DNA of 64,000 nt from CALVGQ01 sp031551965 (GCA_031551965.1 JAVBMW010000035.1:1-64000), one strand, 5' to 3'. Numbered from the stretch's first letter, positions 8,171 to 17,265 are shown. Notes: generated by a model from the sequence alone, not told the origin. Numbers and translations: made by a program.

Positions 8171-8725
8171 ATGAAGAAAAGTTTATTCTCTACTAAAACT
8201 ATTGTCGCAACAGGTTTAGGCGCAGCATTATTCATGGTTTTATTTATGTTTATTAAAGTTCCATCACCAGTACCAGAAACAAATTTACAATTAGCTTATG
8301 GTGTATCAGCGTTTTTCGCAGCAGTATTTGGTCCAGTTTGTGGATTTCTAGTTGCTTTTGTTGGGCATGCATTAAGTGATTTCTTATTATATGGAAGTCC
8401 TTGGTGGTCTTGGGTTATCGCATCTGGAATTTCAGGGCTAGTTTGTGGAGCAGCTTATTTTATGATCGATGTTGAAGATGGGAAATGTGGAACAAGTGAA
8501 ATCGTTAAATTTAATTTGATCCAAGTAGTTGGACATGCAATCGCTTGGTTAGCTGTTGCTCCAATTTTAGGTGTTGTTATTTATGGTGAGCCTATGAATG
8601 TAGAATTTGCTCAAGGAGCCATTGCATTCGCAATGAATGCTGTAACAACGGCAATCGTAGGAACTGTATTACTTGTTGCATATGCTAAAACTAAAACAGG
8701 AAAAGGATCTCTTTCAAGAGATTAA
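8171..8725 (+). CDS. ECF transporter S component, UPF0397 family
   Basis: The 184-residue membrane protein matches the UPF0397 family: KTIVATGLGAALFMVLF at the start, then GHALSDFLLYGSPWWSWVIASG. It is the substrate-binding subunit embedded in the membrane, expected to work with the ATPase and T subunits encoded next. The substrate of this family is not certain to me. Co-localisation with SAM hydroxide adenosyltransferases suggests a compound linked to SAM, adenosine or methionine. AAGGGGG precedes the ATG. Confidence 0.85.
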   Translation: MKKSLFSTKTIVATGLGAALFMVLFMFIKVPSPVPETNLQLAYGVSAFFAAVFGPVCGFLVAFVGHALSDFLLYGSPWWSWVIASGISGLVCGAAYFMIDVEDGKCGTSEIVKFNLIQVVGHAIAWLAVAPILGVVIYGEPMNVEFAQGAIAFAMNAVTTAIVGTVLLVAYAKTKTGKGSLSRD

Positions 8726-8740
8726 TCAAATCTTACAAAG

Positions 8741-8763
8741 AAAGGATGAAAATCCTTTTTTTA
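8741..8763 (+). terminator. Intra-operon terminator/attenuator
   Basis: A 7-bp stem (AAAGGAT, 8741-8747, with ATCCTTT, 8752-8758), a 4-base loop and an 8-T run form a canonical terminator between the S-component gene and the ATPase gene. A TATAAT (8769-8774) follows but no matching -35 box is seen. The hairpin may make the S component more abundant than the energising module. Confidence 0.75.
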
Positions 8764-8794
8764 TTTTGTATAATATGAGTTGAGGAAATAAAAC

Positions 8795-10504
8795 ATGAGA
8801 ACTCCAATATTAGAATTTAAAAATTTTACATTTCAGTATCATGCTCAATCAGAGCCAACCTTACATGACATCAATTTAAAGATTTTTCAAGGTGAAAAGA
8901 TTTTGATCGTTGGTCCTTCAGGGAGTGGTAAATCAACACTGGGACATTGCTTGAATGGATTGATCCCCAATGCCTATAAAGGACAAATAGACGGAACTCT
9001 TACTGTAGATGGTATGGATACCAAAACATCAAGCATCTTTGAACTTAGTAAGAAAATAGGCACCGTATTACAGGATTCTGATGGTCAATTTGTAGGTTTG
9101 TCGGTGGCAGAAGATATTGCCTTTGCATTAGAAAATGATGAAGTACCTTTAGAAATCATGGTTCAAAAAGTTCAAAGTATATCAGAAAAAGTTTCGATGG
9201 ATAAACTATTACAATCGAATCCTTTTGAGTTATCTGGGGGACAGAAACAACGTGTATCTTTAGCAGGTGTTATGGTGGATGATGCACCAATATTACTATT
9301 TGATGAACCACTTGCCAATTTAGATCCAGCTACTGGAAAAACGGCGATTGAACTCATTGATCAAATCCATAAAGAAGGAAAAACTATAGTAATCATTGAA
9401 CATCGTCTTGAAGATGTACTACACTGCCATGTTGATCGAATCATCGTAGTCCATGAAGGTCGAATTATTATGGATGATACACCAGCCAATGTGTTAAGCA
9501 GCAATGTTTTAATTGAACATGGCATCCGTGAACCTTTATACATTACATCATGTAAATATGCAGATATTAAGATAATGCCAGAACTATGTCCGCAAAATAT
9601 CAACGAATTAAAAATCGATCAATGCAAAGAGGCATTAAATAAATGGTATAAAAATAATCGTCGTACCTTAAATAAGCCTAAAGATGAACCAATATTAGAA
9701 ATAAAAGATTGTAATTTTAGTTATGATGGAAAACGACAGATTTTAGATCATGTCAATTGTGTTATCAACAAAGGTGAAATGGTCAGTATTGTAGGTAAAA
9801 ACGGGGCTGGTAAATCAACTCTATCAAAATTGATCGTAGGTTTTGAAAAACAAGATTCTGGATCGATTTTGATCAATGGACTGGATATTAAAGATTTATC
9901 GATCAAAGAACGTGCTGAATATGTAGGGATCGTTCTACAAAACCCAAATCAGATGATCAGTGAAAATCTTATTTTTGATGAAATTGCATTGGGATTAAAA
10001 ATACGTAAAATTCCACAAGCAGAAATTGAAAAACGAGTTTATGATGTTATGAAAATTTGTGGACTTTATGAGTTTAGGAAATGGCCGATCAGTGCTTTGA
10101 GTTATGGACAAAAGAAAAGAGTAACGATCGCTTCGATTTTAGTTCTTAATCCATCTATTTTGATTTTAGATGAGCCTACTGCCGGTCAAGATTATAAGCA
10201 TTATTCAGAAATCATGGAGTTCTTAAAACAACTCAATGATCAAGGGCAGACTATTATTTTGATCACTCATGATATGCACTTAATGTTGGAATATACTTAT
10301 CGTGCTATCGTATTATCGGATTCAAAAAAGATTGCCGATCAGCCAGCTTATGAAGTGTTATGTGATCCGCAGATCGTTGAAGCAGCTAATCTAAAAGAAA
10401 CATCGTTATTTGAACTAGCTACAAAGGCAAACATTGAAGATCCAATTCATTTTGTGGAAAGCTTTATCCAATTTGAAAGAGGGGTAAGAAACCATGAAAA
10501 TTAA
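8795..10504 (+). CDS. ECF transporter dual ATPase (fused A1-A2)
   Basis: The 569-residue protein carries two full ABC ATPase domains: Walker A GPSGSGKST (about 42-50), signature LSGGQKQR and Walker B LLFDEP in the first half; GKNGAGKST, a variant signature LSYGQKKR, and ILDEP in the second. It is the YkoD type of fused energy-coupling ATPase. It drives uptake through the T protein encoded next, which it overlaps by 11 bases. Confidence 0.92.
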   Translation: MRTPILEFKNFTFQYHAQSEPTLHDINLKIFQGEKILIVGPSGSGKSTLGHCLNGLIPNAYKGQIDGTLTVDGMDTKTSSIFELSKKIGTVLQDSDGQFVGLSVAEDIAFALENDEVPLEIMVQKVQSISEKVSMDKLLQSNPFELSGGQKQRVSLAGVMVDDAPILLFDEPLANLDPATGKTAIELIDQIHKEGKTIVIIEHRLEDVLHCHVDRIIVVHEGRIIMDDTPANVLSSNVLIEHGIREPLYITSCKYADIKIMPELCPQNINELKIDQCKEALNKWYKNNRRTLNKPKDEPILEIKDCNFSYDGKRQILDHVNCVINKGEMVSIVGKNGAGKSTLSKLIVGFEKQDSGSILINGLDIKDLSIKERAEYVGIVLQNPNQMISENLIFDEIALGLKIRKIPQAEIEKRVYDVMKICGLYEFRKWPISALSYGQKKRVTIASILVLNPSILILDEPTAGQDYKHYSEIMEFLKQLNDQGQTIILITHDMHLMLEYTYRAIVLSDSKKIADQPAYEVLCDPQIVEAANLKETSLFELATKANIEDPIHFVESFIQFERGVRNHEN

Positions 10505-11327
10505 ACTGTTTTCTTATAATCAATTAGATACCTTTATTCATAATTTATCTGGATTGACTAAGTTTGTGTGTTTCTTATTACTCACAACTACAGTGATGAT
10601 AACTTTTGATACACGTATCATCATTGGGGTTATGATTTTATCTTATGGTTGTATGGTAGTCGCAAAGATATCATTTAATCAAGTTAAATTGATGTTGATC
10701 TATGTATTTGCTTTCTTATTGACTAATTTTATCTTGACCTATATATTTGCGCCTGAACAAGGAGTGTTGATTTATGGAACTAGACACGTACTATTTACTT
10801 TTTGGGGTCATTATACTGTAACTTTAGAACAATTACTTTATCAGTGTACAAAGTTTTTGAAATATTTATCTGTTATACCTTTAGGGATCATCTTCTTTTT
10901 AACGACGAACCCAAGTGAATTTGCCTCAAGTTTAAATCAGGTAGGAATTCCTTATAAGGCTTGTACCGCAGTATCTTTGACTCTTCGTTATTTCCCTGAT
11001 GTTCAACGGGATTATCATGCGATATCTCTTGCTCAACAAGCTCGTGGTTTGGAAATGACTTCCAAAGAAAAAGCGATCCAAAGATTAAAAAATATCACCA
11101 AAATATTAATACCGCTTATTTTTACTACTTTAGATCGAATTGAATTGATTTCAAATGCGATGGAACTTAGAGCATATGGTAAAAGTAAGAAGAGAACTTG
11201 GTATAGTTTTAAACCACTGAAGACCAGTGATTATATTTCGATCCTTGTCTGTAGTTTAATATTTATCGCAACTATTTATGTACGGATATTTATCCATCAT
11301 AGTATGTTTTGGAACCCATTTGTATAG
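10494..11327 (+). CDS. ECF transporter T component (transmembrane coupling protein)
   Basis: The 277-residue protein has the CbiQ/EcfT layout: hydrophobic spans separated by a cytosolic helical region with the coupling motif ARGLE (within LAQQARGLEMTSK) and a second Ala-Arg-Gly-like motif LRAYG that dock into the two ATPase halves. AAAGAGGGG inside the upstream gene is its ribosome binding site. It completes the S-A1A2-T set, a dedicated (group I) ECF transporter. Confidence 0.9.
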   Translation: MKIKLFSYNQLDTFIHNLSGLTKFVCFLLLTTTVMITFDTRIIIGVMILSYGCMVVAKISFNQVKLMLIYVFAFLLTNFILTYIFAPEQGVLIYGTRHVLFTFWGHYTVTLEQLLYQCTKFLKYLSVIPLGIIFFLTTNPSEFASSLNQVGIPYKACTAVSLTLRYFPDVQRDYHAISLAQQARGLEMTSKEKAIQRLKNITKILIPLIFTTLDRIELISNAMELRAYGKSKKRTWYSFKPLKTSDYISILVCSLIFIATIYVRIFIHHSMFWNPFV

Positions 11328-11339
11328 GAGGAATAAAAA

Positions 11340-12185
11340 ATGGAAAAACCACTATTAGTATTTCAAACTGACTTTACTTACAAAGAAGGTGCAGTATGTG
11401 CCATGTATGGAGTTGTTAAATCGGTTGACCGCAGTCTAGAAATCATGGATGGTTCACATGAACTTCCACAATACGATACTTGGTCAGCATCTTATCGTTT
11501 GTATCAATCGATGCGTTTTTGGCCAGAAGGAACAATTTTTGTCTCTGTCGTTGATCCTGGGGTAGGAACATCACGTAAGGCATGTGTTGCGAAAACAGCA
11601 GATGGCTATTACATCGTAACTCCGGATAATGGTGCTTTAACTCATATCCATAAAAATGTAGGTATCGTAGAAGTACGTGAAATCGATGAAACGATCAATC
11701 GTCTACACGGTAAAGGGACTGAAGGAGTTGCAATATTCCATGGTCGTGATTTATTTGGATATTGTGCTGCCCGTTTAGCATCAGGGATCATCACTTATGA
11801 AGAAGTTGGACCTAAGTATGACATCAGTGAGATCAAACTTCATGAACTAGTTGAACCAACAGTATATGATGATCATATTTCAGGCTTTTTTGAAATCAAT
11901 GATCCGAATTTTGGTAACTTGTGGACTAATATTCCACTAAGCATGTTTAATGACTTTGGATTCAAGTATGGAGATTATGTAAAAACGCGTATTCTACATA
12001 AAGATGAAGTAGTTTATGAAGATTCAATTTTATTCCATAAATCATTTGGTATGGCAAACGTAGGTGATGTGATGATCTACAACAATGAACTAATGAAAGT
12101 TTCCATGTGTGTTAGTTGCGGAAGCTTATGTCAAAAACACAATCTTGATTTTGGACCAGATTGGAAAGTAGAGTTTTATAAATAA
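11340..12185 (+). CDS. SAM hydroxide adenosyltransferase (DUF62), copy 1
   Basis: The 281-residue protein belongs to the DUF62/SAM hydroxide adenosyltransferase family: QTDFTYKEGAVCAMYG at the N-terminus, VDPGVGTSRK, TPDNGALTH and FHGRDLF. The Asp (DPGVG), Arg (TSR) and His (FHGRD) of the family's catalytic set are present. The known reaction splits S-adenosylmethionine with water to adenosine and L-methionine. It sits 12 bases after the ECF T gene behind GGAGG, and its stop overlaps the next start by one base. Confidence 0.88.
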   Translation: MEKPLLVFQTDFTYKEGAVCAMYGVVKSVDRSLEIMDGSHELPQYDTWSASYRLYQSMRFWPEGTIFVSVVDPGVGTSRKACVAKTADGYYIVTPDNGALTHIHKNVGIVEVREIDETINRLHGKGTEGVAIFHGRDLFGYCAARLASGIITYEEVGPKYDISEIKLHELVEPTVYDDHISGFFEINDPNFGNLWTNIPLSMFNDFGFKYGDYVKTRILHKDEVVYEDSILFHKSFGMANVGDVMIYNNELMKVSMCVSCGSLCQKHNLDFGPDWKVEFYK

Positions 12186-12961
12186 TGCTTGTTCAAGCAG
12201 ATGCATCAAAAAAAGATCCTATCCTTGCCTTTTTAAAAAGTGAACCTGAATTTAATTTATTTATGATCGGTGATATTCTTAATTATGGATTTGATAGTGA
12301 TTTTCAAAAGATTTACATTAATAATGAATTAAATCAAGTGGTCCTCATTTTTCATGATACGATGTTGATTTATGCGACAAATCAATTGGATATAAAAGAA
12401 ATAGTTGAATTATTTCATCAACACCAATGTACTCAAATTATGGGGAAGGCAAAACTTACTGAAGAATTGATCGAAGAGTTGGGACTTGATTATGTAAGGA
12501 TTTTATCTACTTTCTATAAATCAGAAGAAAAGATCGCAATACCAAATAATCGATGCAGAGTTGCAAAAGTTGAAGATGTTGAAAAGATATTGGATGGCTT
12601 ATGCGCAACAGAAGAGTTAAAACACATGTATCATAACCGCGATGCACAACAAAAAATGATCACAAAAAGAATTCTGAATAATGAAGGAATCCATGTTTTT
12701 ATAGAAAACAATGGTAAAATCATTAGTCATATCAATTCTACCGCAACAACAAGCTCTGGATGCCTGATTGGTGGCTTGTTTACACTAGATGAGTATCGAA
12801 GGCAGGGACTGGCTACGGAGTGCTTAAAAACACTTTGTGCAAGTCTGGGTGAAAAGGGAATCGTCCCTTGTGCATTCACCAATAACGAAATCGTAAAAGC
12901 AGTGTTAGTTAAAAATGGATTTAAGGCAATAGGTACATGGAGTATCATTGGGAGAAAATAA
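12185..12961 (+). CDS. GNAT-family acetyltransferase
   Basis: The 258-residue protein has an N-terminal half of unknown role and a C-terminal GNAT domain (about 130-258) with the acetyl-CoA loop RRQGLATECL and a typical beta5-alpha4 segment (FTNNEIVKAVLVKNGFK). Its start overlaps the previous stop by one base and it ends 3 bases before the second DUF62 gene, so it is tightly coupled to both. The substrate is unknown; the context suggests a small molecule of the SAM/adenosine/methionine salvage group. Confidence 0.78.
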   Translation: MLVQADASKKDPILAFLKSEPEFNLFMIGDILNYGFDSDFQKIYINNELNQVVLIFHDTMLIYATNQLDIKEIVELFHQHQCTQIMGKAKLTEELIEELGLDYVRILSTFYKSEEKIAIPNNRCRVAKVEDVEKILDGLCATEELKHMYHNRDAQQKMITKRILNNEGIHVFIENNGKIISHINSTATTSSGCLIGGLFTLDEYRRQGLATECLKTLCASLGEKGIVPCAFTNNEIVKAVLVKNGFKAIGTWSIIGRK

Positions 12962-12964
12962 ATT

Positions 12965-13807
12965 ATGAATAAATGTTTAGTATTACAAAGTGATTTTGGA
13001 TTAGTAGATGGTGCAGTAAGTGCAATGGTCGGTGTAGCTTATGGAGTTGATTCTGAGCTTAAGATTCATGATGTAACGCATGATATCACACCATACAATA
13101 TTTTTGAAGCAAGTTATCGTCTAGTTCAAACTGTAGAATACTGGCCAGTCGGTACAGTATTTGTCTCTGTCGTTGATCCAGGGGTGGGTTCAAATCGCAA
13201 AAGTGTAGTTGCGTTATTGAGCAATGGTCAATATATTGTTACACCAAATAATGGTACACTTACCCATTTACATCAGCACATCAAGGTTGTTTCTTTACGT
13301 GAGATCAGTGAAGCAAAACATCGTCGTGCCAATACAGAACAATCCTACACATTTCATGGTCGTGATGTATATGCATTCACAGGGGCAAAGCTTGCATCGG
13401 GTCTGATCACTTTTGAAGAAGTAGGACCAGAACTTGATTTGAGTGAAATCGTTGAAGTAGAAACGATGGAAGTTAAACTTGAGGATGGATGTATCAATGG
13501 ATGTGTTGATATCTTAGATGTTCGATTTGGTAGCTTATGGACCAATATTCCATTCGCAGAGTTCGAAAAACTAGGTGTTCAGTTCAATGATAAAGTTGAA
13601 GTAACAATTTATAATGGCAATACGATGGCTTATCAAAACAATATCATTTATGGTAAAAGTTTTGCGGATGTCATGATCGGTGCACCGATCGTTTATACAA
13701 ATAGTTTGTATAAAATGGGGATCGCCATCAATCAAGGATCATTTGCCCGTGCCTACAATGTCGGTGTAGGTTTACACTGGCGCATTGAAATGAGAAAGTC
13801 AAAATAA
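12965..13807 (+). CDS. SAM hydroxide adenosyltransferase (DUF62), copy 2
   Basis: The 280-residue paralogue of the protein at 11340 has the same architecture: QSDFGLVDGAVSAMVG, VDPGVGSNRKS, TPNNGTLTH and FHGRDVYAF. The catalytic Asp, Arg and His are kept here as well. The two copies clearly share ancestry but differ along their whole length, so the duplication is old. It is the last gene of the ECF operon and ends in a bidirectional terminator. Confidence 0.88.
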   Translation: MNKCLVLQSDFGLVDGAVSAMVGVAYGVDSELKIHDVTHDITPYNIFEASYRLVQTVEYWPVGTVFVSVVDPGVGSNRKSVVALLSNGQYIVTPNNGTLTHLHQHIKVVSLREISEAKHRRANTEQSYTFHGRDVYAFTGAKLASGLITFEEVGPELDLSEIVEVETMEVKLEDGCINGCVDILDVRFGSLWTNIPFAEFEKLGVQFNDKVEVTIYNGNTMAYQNNIIYGKSFADVMIGAPIVYTNSLYKMGIAINQGSFARAYNVGVGLHWRIEMRKSK

Positions 13808-13830
13808 AAGCTGTCAAATCGACAGCTTTT
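13806..13830. terminator. Bidirectional terminator
   Basis: A perfect 10-bp stem (AAAAGCTGTC with GACAGCTTTT) and 5-base loop lie between the converging DUF62 and nitroreductase genes; the A and T ends give a U tract in both directions. Confidence 0.85.
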
Positions 13831-13833
13831 CAC

Positions 13834-14553
13834 TTACTTGATCGTATAAATCGCAATTTGATTGGATTTATTTTTAGATAATAGTTCTCTTTCAAAGGTG
13901 AATCCTTTATTTGTAAGAGCGATCTCAAAGAAACATAATACAATTCCAATATCCAATAAGCTAAAGTGGGTACTCATACTCGCAACTAGTTTTGCCATGA
14001 GATTGGGATTATGGAATACAGCTACTTTATTTAGACTTGAGCGAAACTTCCAAGGTTGAAGATTCACAGCACTTGGGGCAACTCTTACAGCTTCTTTTAC
14101 AGCTTGATTGAAATCACCTTCCCAAATTTCATAAATTTCTTTACGTTTGAAATCAAGAAGGGATGAACGATAGTCTTCATGTTTAGCTTTTCCTATTGTC
14201 AACATGATCGCGAATTTCAAATCATTAAGATTCTTTTCTTCCGCTTTTCCCATGCCATACCAGCATACTCCAATATCATGACTCATTAAGGCAAGATCAA
14301 GTTGTTCAAACATATAGCCAACATTCATCATAGCGAATTCTTTATCTTCAGTGTAAATGAGTAAACAATATTCTCCAATTTTAGCTGTTGTTTCAGTTCT
14401 TGGAACTAACTTAGTTTCAACTCTGATTCCTTCAACTAAAGGAGTTAATTCTTTGATTTCATCTTGAATGATCTGTATGTCATTTTCAGTTAAATTTCCA
14501 TCATATTCTCTAACGGATTTTCTTTTAAATAATAAATCATAATAGTCTTTCAT
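13834..14553 (-). CDS. Nitroreductase-family protein (TM1586-like)
   Basis: I place the start at 14553 (MKDYYDLLFKRKSVREYDG) because GGAGGTG lies 5-10 bases before it; an upstream in-frame ATG at 14604 has no such site. The 239-residue protein begins with the typical RKSVREY motif and contains the second-half motif APSAVNLQPWKF of FMN-dependent nitroreductases, so it spans both lobes in one chain as in TM1586-like proteins. It would be a cytosolic flavin NAD(P)H oxidoreductase of unknown substrate. Confidence 0.82.
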   Translation of the reverse strand: MKDYYDLLFKRKSVREYDGNLTENDIQIIQDEIKELTPLVEGIRVETKLVPRTETTAKIGEYCLLIYTEDKEFAMMNVGYMFEQLDLALMSHDIGVCWYGMGKAEEKNLNDLKFAIMLTIGKAKHEDYRSSLLDFKRKEIYEIWEGDFNQAVKEAVRVAPSAVNLQPWKFRSSLNKVAVFHNPNLMAKLVASMSTHFSLLDIGIVLCFFEIALTNKGFTFERELLSKNKSNQIAIYTIK

Positions 14554-14645
14554 AATGCACCTCCAATTATTTAATAGTTTATCGGCTTTGAGTTCATGAT
14601 TCAAGTTATATTTGTCGATTTCATGAAAGTTTCACAAATGAATGC

Positions 14646-15278
14646 TTAGTTGATCTTAGTTTCTTTGATTAATTTTGCATAAGATGTATATAAATCGAAT
14701 GCATTTTCCCAGTTTGTTTGCTCAAGAGCAGAAGCTAAGTAAACAAATTCTTCATCATTCTTTTTCATCGTGTTTTGATCTGCAAAAGGGAGTGGTTGTA
14801 ACATTAAACCACGTGTTGAACCAGCAGGGATAAAATGACTTGGAAGCTGTTCACTTTGTACAGAAAAACTCGCAAACAACATTTCAACGCTGTCAATGTT
14901 CGCTTCGATCATTCCAGTATGCAGTCCTGTATTCCAATCACCGATCGTAATTGAAAGCAGTGATTTTTCATCAAATAAATCACGAGGATCCAAGTTTTGA
15001 TCATTTATTGAATCTGTGTATCGCATACTAAATGTAGAATTATCGATCATACAAAAAACGGAATTGTTGTTTATTAAGCGTAATGAAAAACTGATTTTTT
15101 GATCAAAATCATTGATTGCCGACAACAATACACAATTGGTAATGATGCGTTCTAAAAAATCACGTACAAAATTATTCCCTGTAAAGTTAGCTAGTTGTGC
15201 AGTTGATATTTCTTTTGTATCAGCAAGTACGACTCTAAAGTCATTATTCACTGACAACATTTTAATAATATTGTTCAT
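14646..15278 (-). CDS. Hsp33-family protein lacking the zinc redox-switch domain
   Basis: The 210-residue protein matches the N-terminal folding domain of Hsp33/HslO (FRVVLADTKEIS near the start, GLMLQPLP near residue 160). Normal Hsp33 is about 290 residues and ends with CxC...CxxC zinc ligands that sense oxidants. Here the chain ends after the linker region and only two unrelated cysteines (C48 in TNCVLL and C76 in FCMID) are seen. It cannot work as the classical redox-activated chaperone. It is transcribed divergently from cysK, a neighbour of hslO in other Firmicutes. Confidence 0.75.
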   Translation of the reverse strand: MNNIIKMLSVNNDFRVVLADTKEISTAQLANFTGNNFVRDFLERIITNCVLLSAINDFDQKISFSLRLINNNSVFCMIDNSTFSMRYTDSINDQNLDPRDLFDEKSLLSITIGDWNTGLHTGMIEANIDSVEMLFASFSVQSEQLPSHFIPAGSTRGLMLQPLPFADQNTMKKNDEEFVYLASALEQTNWENAFDLYTSYAKLIKETKIN

Positions 15279-15292
15279 AAGTTGACCTCATT

Positions 15293-15332
15293 TATACTAA
15301 TTTAGTATATAAGAGGAAGTCGTATTAAGCAA
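15293..15332 (-). promoter_or_regulatory. Promoter and palindrome upstream of the Hsp33-like gene
   Basis: On the minus strand TTGCTT (15332-15327), a 17-base spacer and TATACT (15309-15304) form a promoter. Its -10 region lies in a perfect 8+1+8 palindrome (TATACTAATTTAGTATA, 15293-15309), a good candidate operator. Confidence 0.6.
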
Positions 15333-15356
15333 TAAAACTAGTAAAAATAGTCTTGC

Positions 15357-15385
15357 TTGCAATAAGATTGAAACACAAGTAATAT
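15357..15385 (+). promoter_or_regulatory. Promoter of cysK-cysE
   Basis: TTGCAA (15357-15362), 17 bases, and TAATAT (15380-15385). The start near 15392 leaves a leader of only about 17 bases, too short for a T-box or riboswitch. Confidence 0.55.
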
Positions 15386-15408
15386 GATAGAGCGAAGAGG
15401 ATGAAATA

Positions 15409-16302
15409 ATGAAAAAATTAATTGATTTAATTGGTAATACACCTTTAATTGAATATGAAAATATTGATTCTAATACACTTTATTTAAAGCTAGAGAAATT
15501 CAATCTTGCAGGAAGCATTAAAGATCGTGCTGTTTTAGGAATGATCGAAGATGCACAATCAAAAGGGATCATAAAACCCGGAATGACTTTAGTTGAAGCA
15601 ACCAGTGGCAATACAGGGATCGCTTTAGCGATGATAGGGGCGATCAAGGGATATGAAGTCATCATTTGTATGCCAGAAAGCATGAGTATCGAAAGACGTC
15701 AGGCAATGAGTGCTTATGGTGCAAAACTTGTTTTAACGGATAAAGTACTTGGAATGAATGGTGCTGTTGCCAAAATGGAAGAACTATTAAGAGAAAATCC
15801 CCAATATGCATCTTTAAAACAATTTGATAATCCCGCTAATCCACAAATGCATTATGAAACAACTGCCGAAGAAATCATCAAGGATTGTCCACAGATTACT
15901 GCCTTAGTTGCAGGAGTTGGAACGGGTGGAACAATCAGTGGAGTAGGTAAACGATTAAAAGAATTTAACCCAAATATTAAAATTATCGCTGTTGAACCGG
16001 CTTCATCTCAAATCTTAAAAGGGGATGTTGCAGGGCCACATGGAATCCAAGGAATCGGTGCTAACTTTATACCTAATAACTATGATAGTAAGGTTGTCGA
16101 TGAAATTATCGCAGTTAGCACAGAAGAAACCTATACAATGACCGCAAAATTAGCGAAAACTGGAGTTGCGGTAGGCATTTCATCTGGAGCAGCCTATGCA
16201 GGAGCTTTAAAATATATCGATTCAAAACAAAATGAACATGTCGTCATCATCCAACCTGATGGCTTAGAAAAATATTATTCAACAGGAGTAATTCATGAAT
16301 AA
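15409..16302 (+). CDS. cysK: Cysteine synthase (O-acetylserine sulfhydrylase)
   Basis: The 297-residue PLP enzyme shows LIGNTPLIEYE at the start, the Schiff-base lysine in AGSIKDRA, the substrate loop EATSGNTGIALA and the phosphate-binding GTGGTISG. It makes cysteine from O-acetylserine and sulfide in the cytosol. The gene overlaps cysE by 8 bases, so the two final steps of cysteine synthesis are co-translated. The size is slightly below the usual 305-310 residues, with no motif missing. Confidence 0.93.
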   Translation: MKKLIDLIGNTPLIEYENIDSNTLYLKLEKFNLAGSIKDRAVLGMIEDAQSKGIIKPGMTLVEATSGNTGIALAMIGAIKGYEVIICMPESMSIERRQAMSAYGAKLVLTDKVLGMNGAVAKMEELLRENPQYASLKQFDNPANPQMHYETTAEEIIKDCPQITALVAGVGTGGTISGVGKRLKEFNPNIKIIAVEPASSQILKGDVAGPHGIQGIGANFIPNNYDSKVVDEIIAVSTEETYTMTAKLAKTGVAVGISSGAAYAGALKYIDSKQNEHVVIIQPDGLEKYYSTGVIHE

Positions 16303-16807
16303 ACTAAAAGCATTAATCCAACACATTAAAGAGAATGACCCAGCCGCAAGAGGAACACTTGAAATACTATTACTCTATCCTTGCGTCCATGCCTTATTTT
16401 TCTATCGTATAGCACACTTCTTTTATAATTATCATTTCTTTTTTATTAGTCGATTACTTTCCCAATTTGCACGATTCCTAACAGGTATTGAAATTCATCC
16501 TGGCGCAAAAATTGGCACAGCATTATTTATTGATCATGGTATGGGAGTTGTGATAGGTGAAACAGCTGTAATCCATGATTATGTAATTATGTATCACCAA
16601 GTTACTCTTGGTGGCACAGGAAAAGAAATAGGTAAAAGACATCCTACAGTACTCAGTCACGCCACAATAGGCGCTGGAGCCGTACTACTAGGCGATATTA
16701 CGATCGGAGAATATGCAAAGATCGGAGCTCATTCAGTAGTACTGCAAAATGTACCAAATCATGCAACCGCAGTAGGTATACCTGCAAAAATTAAAATCAA
16801 AAACTAA
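16295..16807 (+). CDS. cysE: Serine O-acetyltransferase
   Basis: The 170-residue left-handed beta-helix acetyltransferase has the catalytic FIDHGMGVVIGE segment and the conserved YHQVTLGGTGK. It makes O-acetylserine from serine and acetyl-CoA. The long N-terminal helical domain of the E. coli enzyme is mostly missing, which is usual in short Firmicutes forms. The last residues end without the Ile tail used for tight CysK binding in enterobacteria (it ends KIKIKN). Confidence 0.92.
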   Translation: MNKLKALIQHIKENDPAARGTLEILLLYPCVHALFFYRIAHFFYNYHFFFISRLLSQFARFLTGIEIHPGAKIGTALFIDHGMGVVIGETAVIHDYVIMYHQVTLGGTGKEIGKRHPTVLSHATIGAGAVLLGDITIGEYAKIGAHSVVLQNVPNHATAVGIPAKIKIKN

Positions 16808-16809
16808 AG

Positions 16810-16829
16810 AAAGGATCTCGCGATCCTTT
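16810..16829. terminator. Bidirectional terminator
   Basis: A perfect 8-bp stem (AAAGGATC with GATCCTTT) and the tetraloop TCGC lie between the converging cysE and the next minus-strand gene. Confidence 0.85.
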
Positions 16830-16830
16830 T

Positions 16831-17265
16831 CTATACTCTAAACAATTTGTTTATTGATTCCAAAAAATAATCTGTAATTATCATTAGAAATGGTCTGTTT
16901 TGATTCATTTTGTTGTGATATAGAATCCGATCTTGACTTGTTCGAAATCCAGCTTTGACAATAAAAATAATATTATCAACACTGAATTTCGCAAGTTGAC
17001 TGTCATTTGCATCGATTAATATAATACTTCGATTAATACAATCATTGATGACCTCACTAATGTAATAATTACTTAATGGAGTATCACAATTTTTTATCAA
17101 AATATCTTCAACAGATCTGATCGTTTGGATCATAAAATCTGTGCATAAATATTCTAAATCACGTTTATTGGAAAGTTTCGAACTGAATAAATGTGAACAT
17201 TTTTTTTCGGTATTTTCAAAAATTTGATCTATTTCAGAAGCAATCTGTTTCTTATTATTTTTCAT
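16831..17265 (-). CDS. Hypothetical helical protein
   Basis: The 144-residue protein is not one I recognise. The N-terminus is Lys-rich and predicted helical (KKQIASEIDQIFENTEKK); there is no signal peptide or membrane span. GAGGTGAG precedes the start. It lies between cysE and the ImmA gene, at the left edge of the phage-derived region and on the same strand as its lysogeny genes, so it may belong to that element. Confidence 0.55.
   Translation of the reverse strand: MKNNKKQIASEIDQIFENTEKKCSHLFSSKLSNKRDLEYLCTDFMIQTIRSVEDILIKNCDTPLSNYYISEVINDCINRSIILIDANDSQLAKFSVDNIIFIVKAGFRTSQDRILYHNKMNQNRPFLMIITDYFLESINKLFRV

Noticed and set aside
15386..15408. T-box (Cys) before cysK
   Set aside because: The leader is only about 17 bases and holds just the ribosome binding site.
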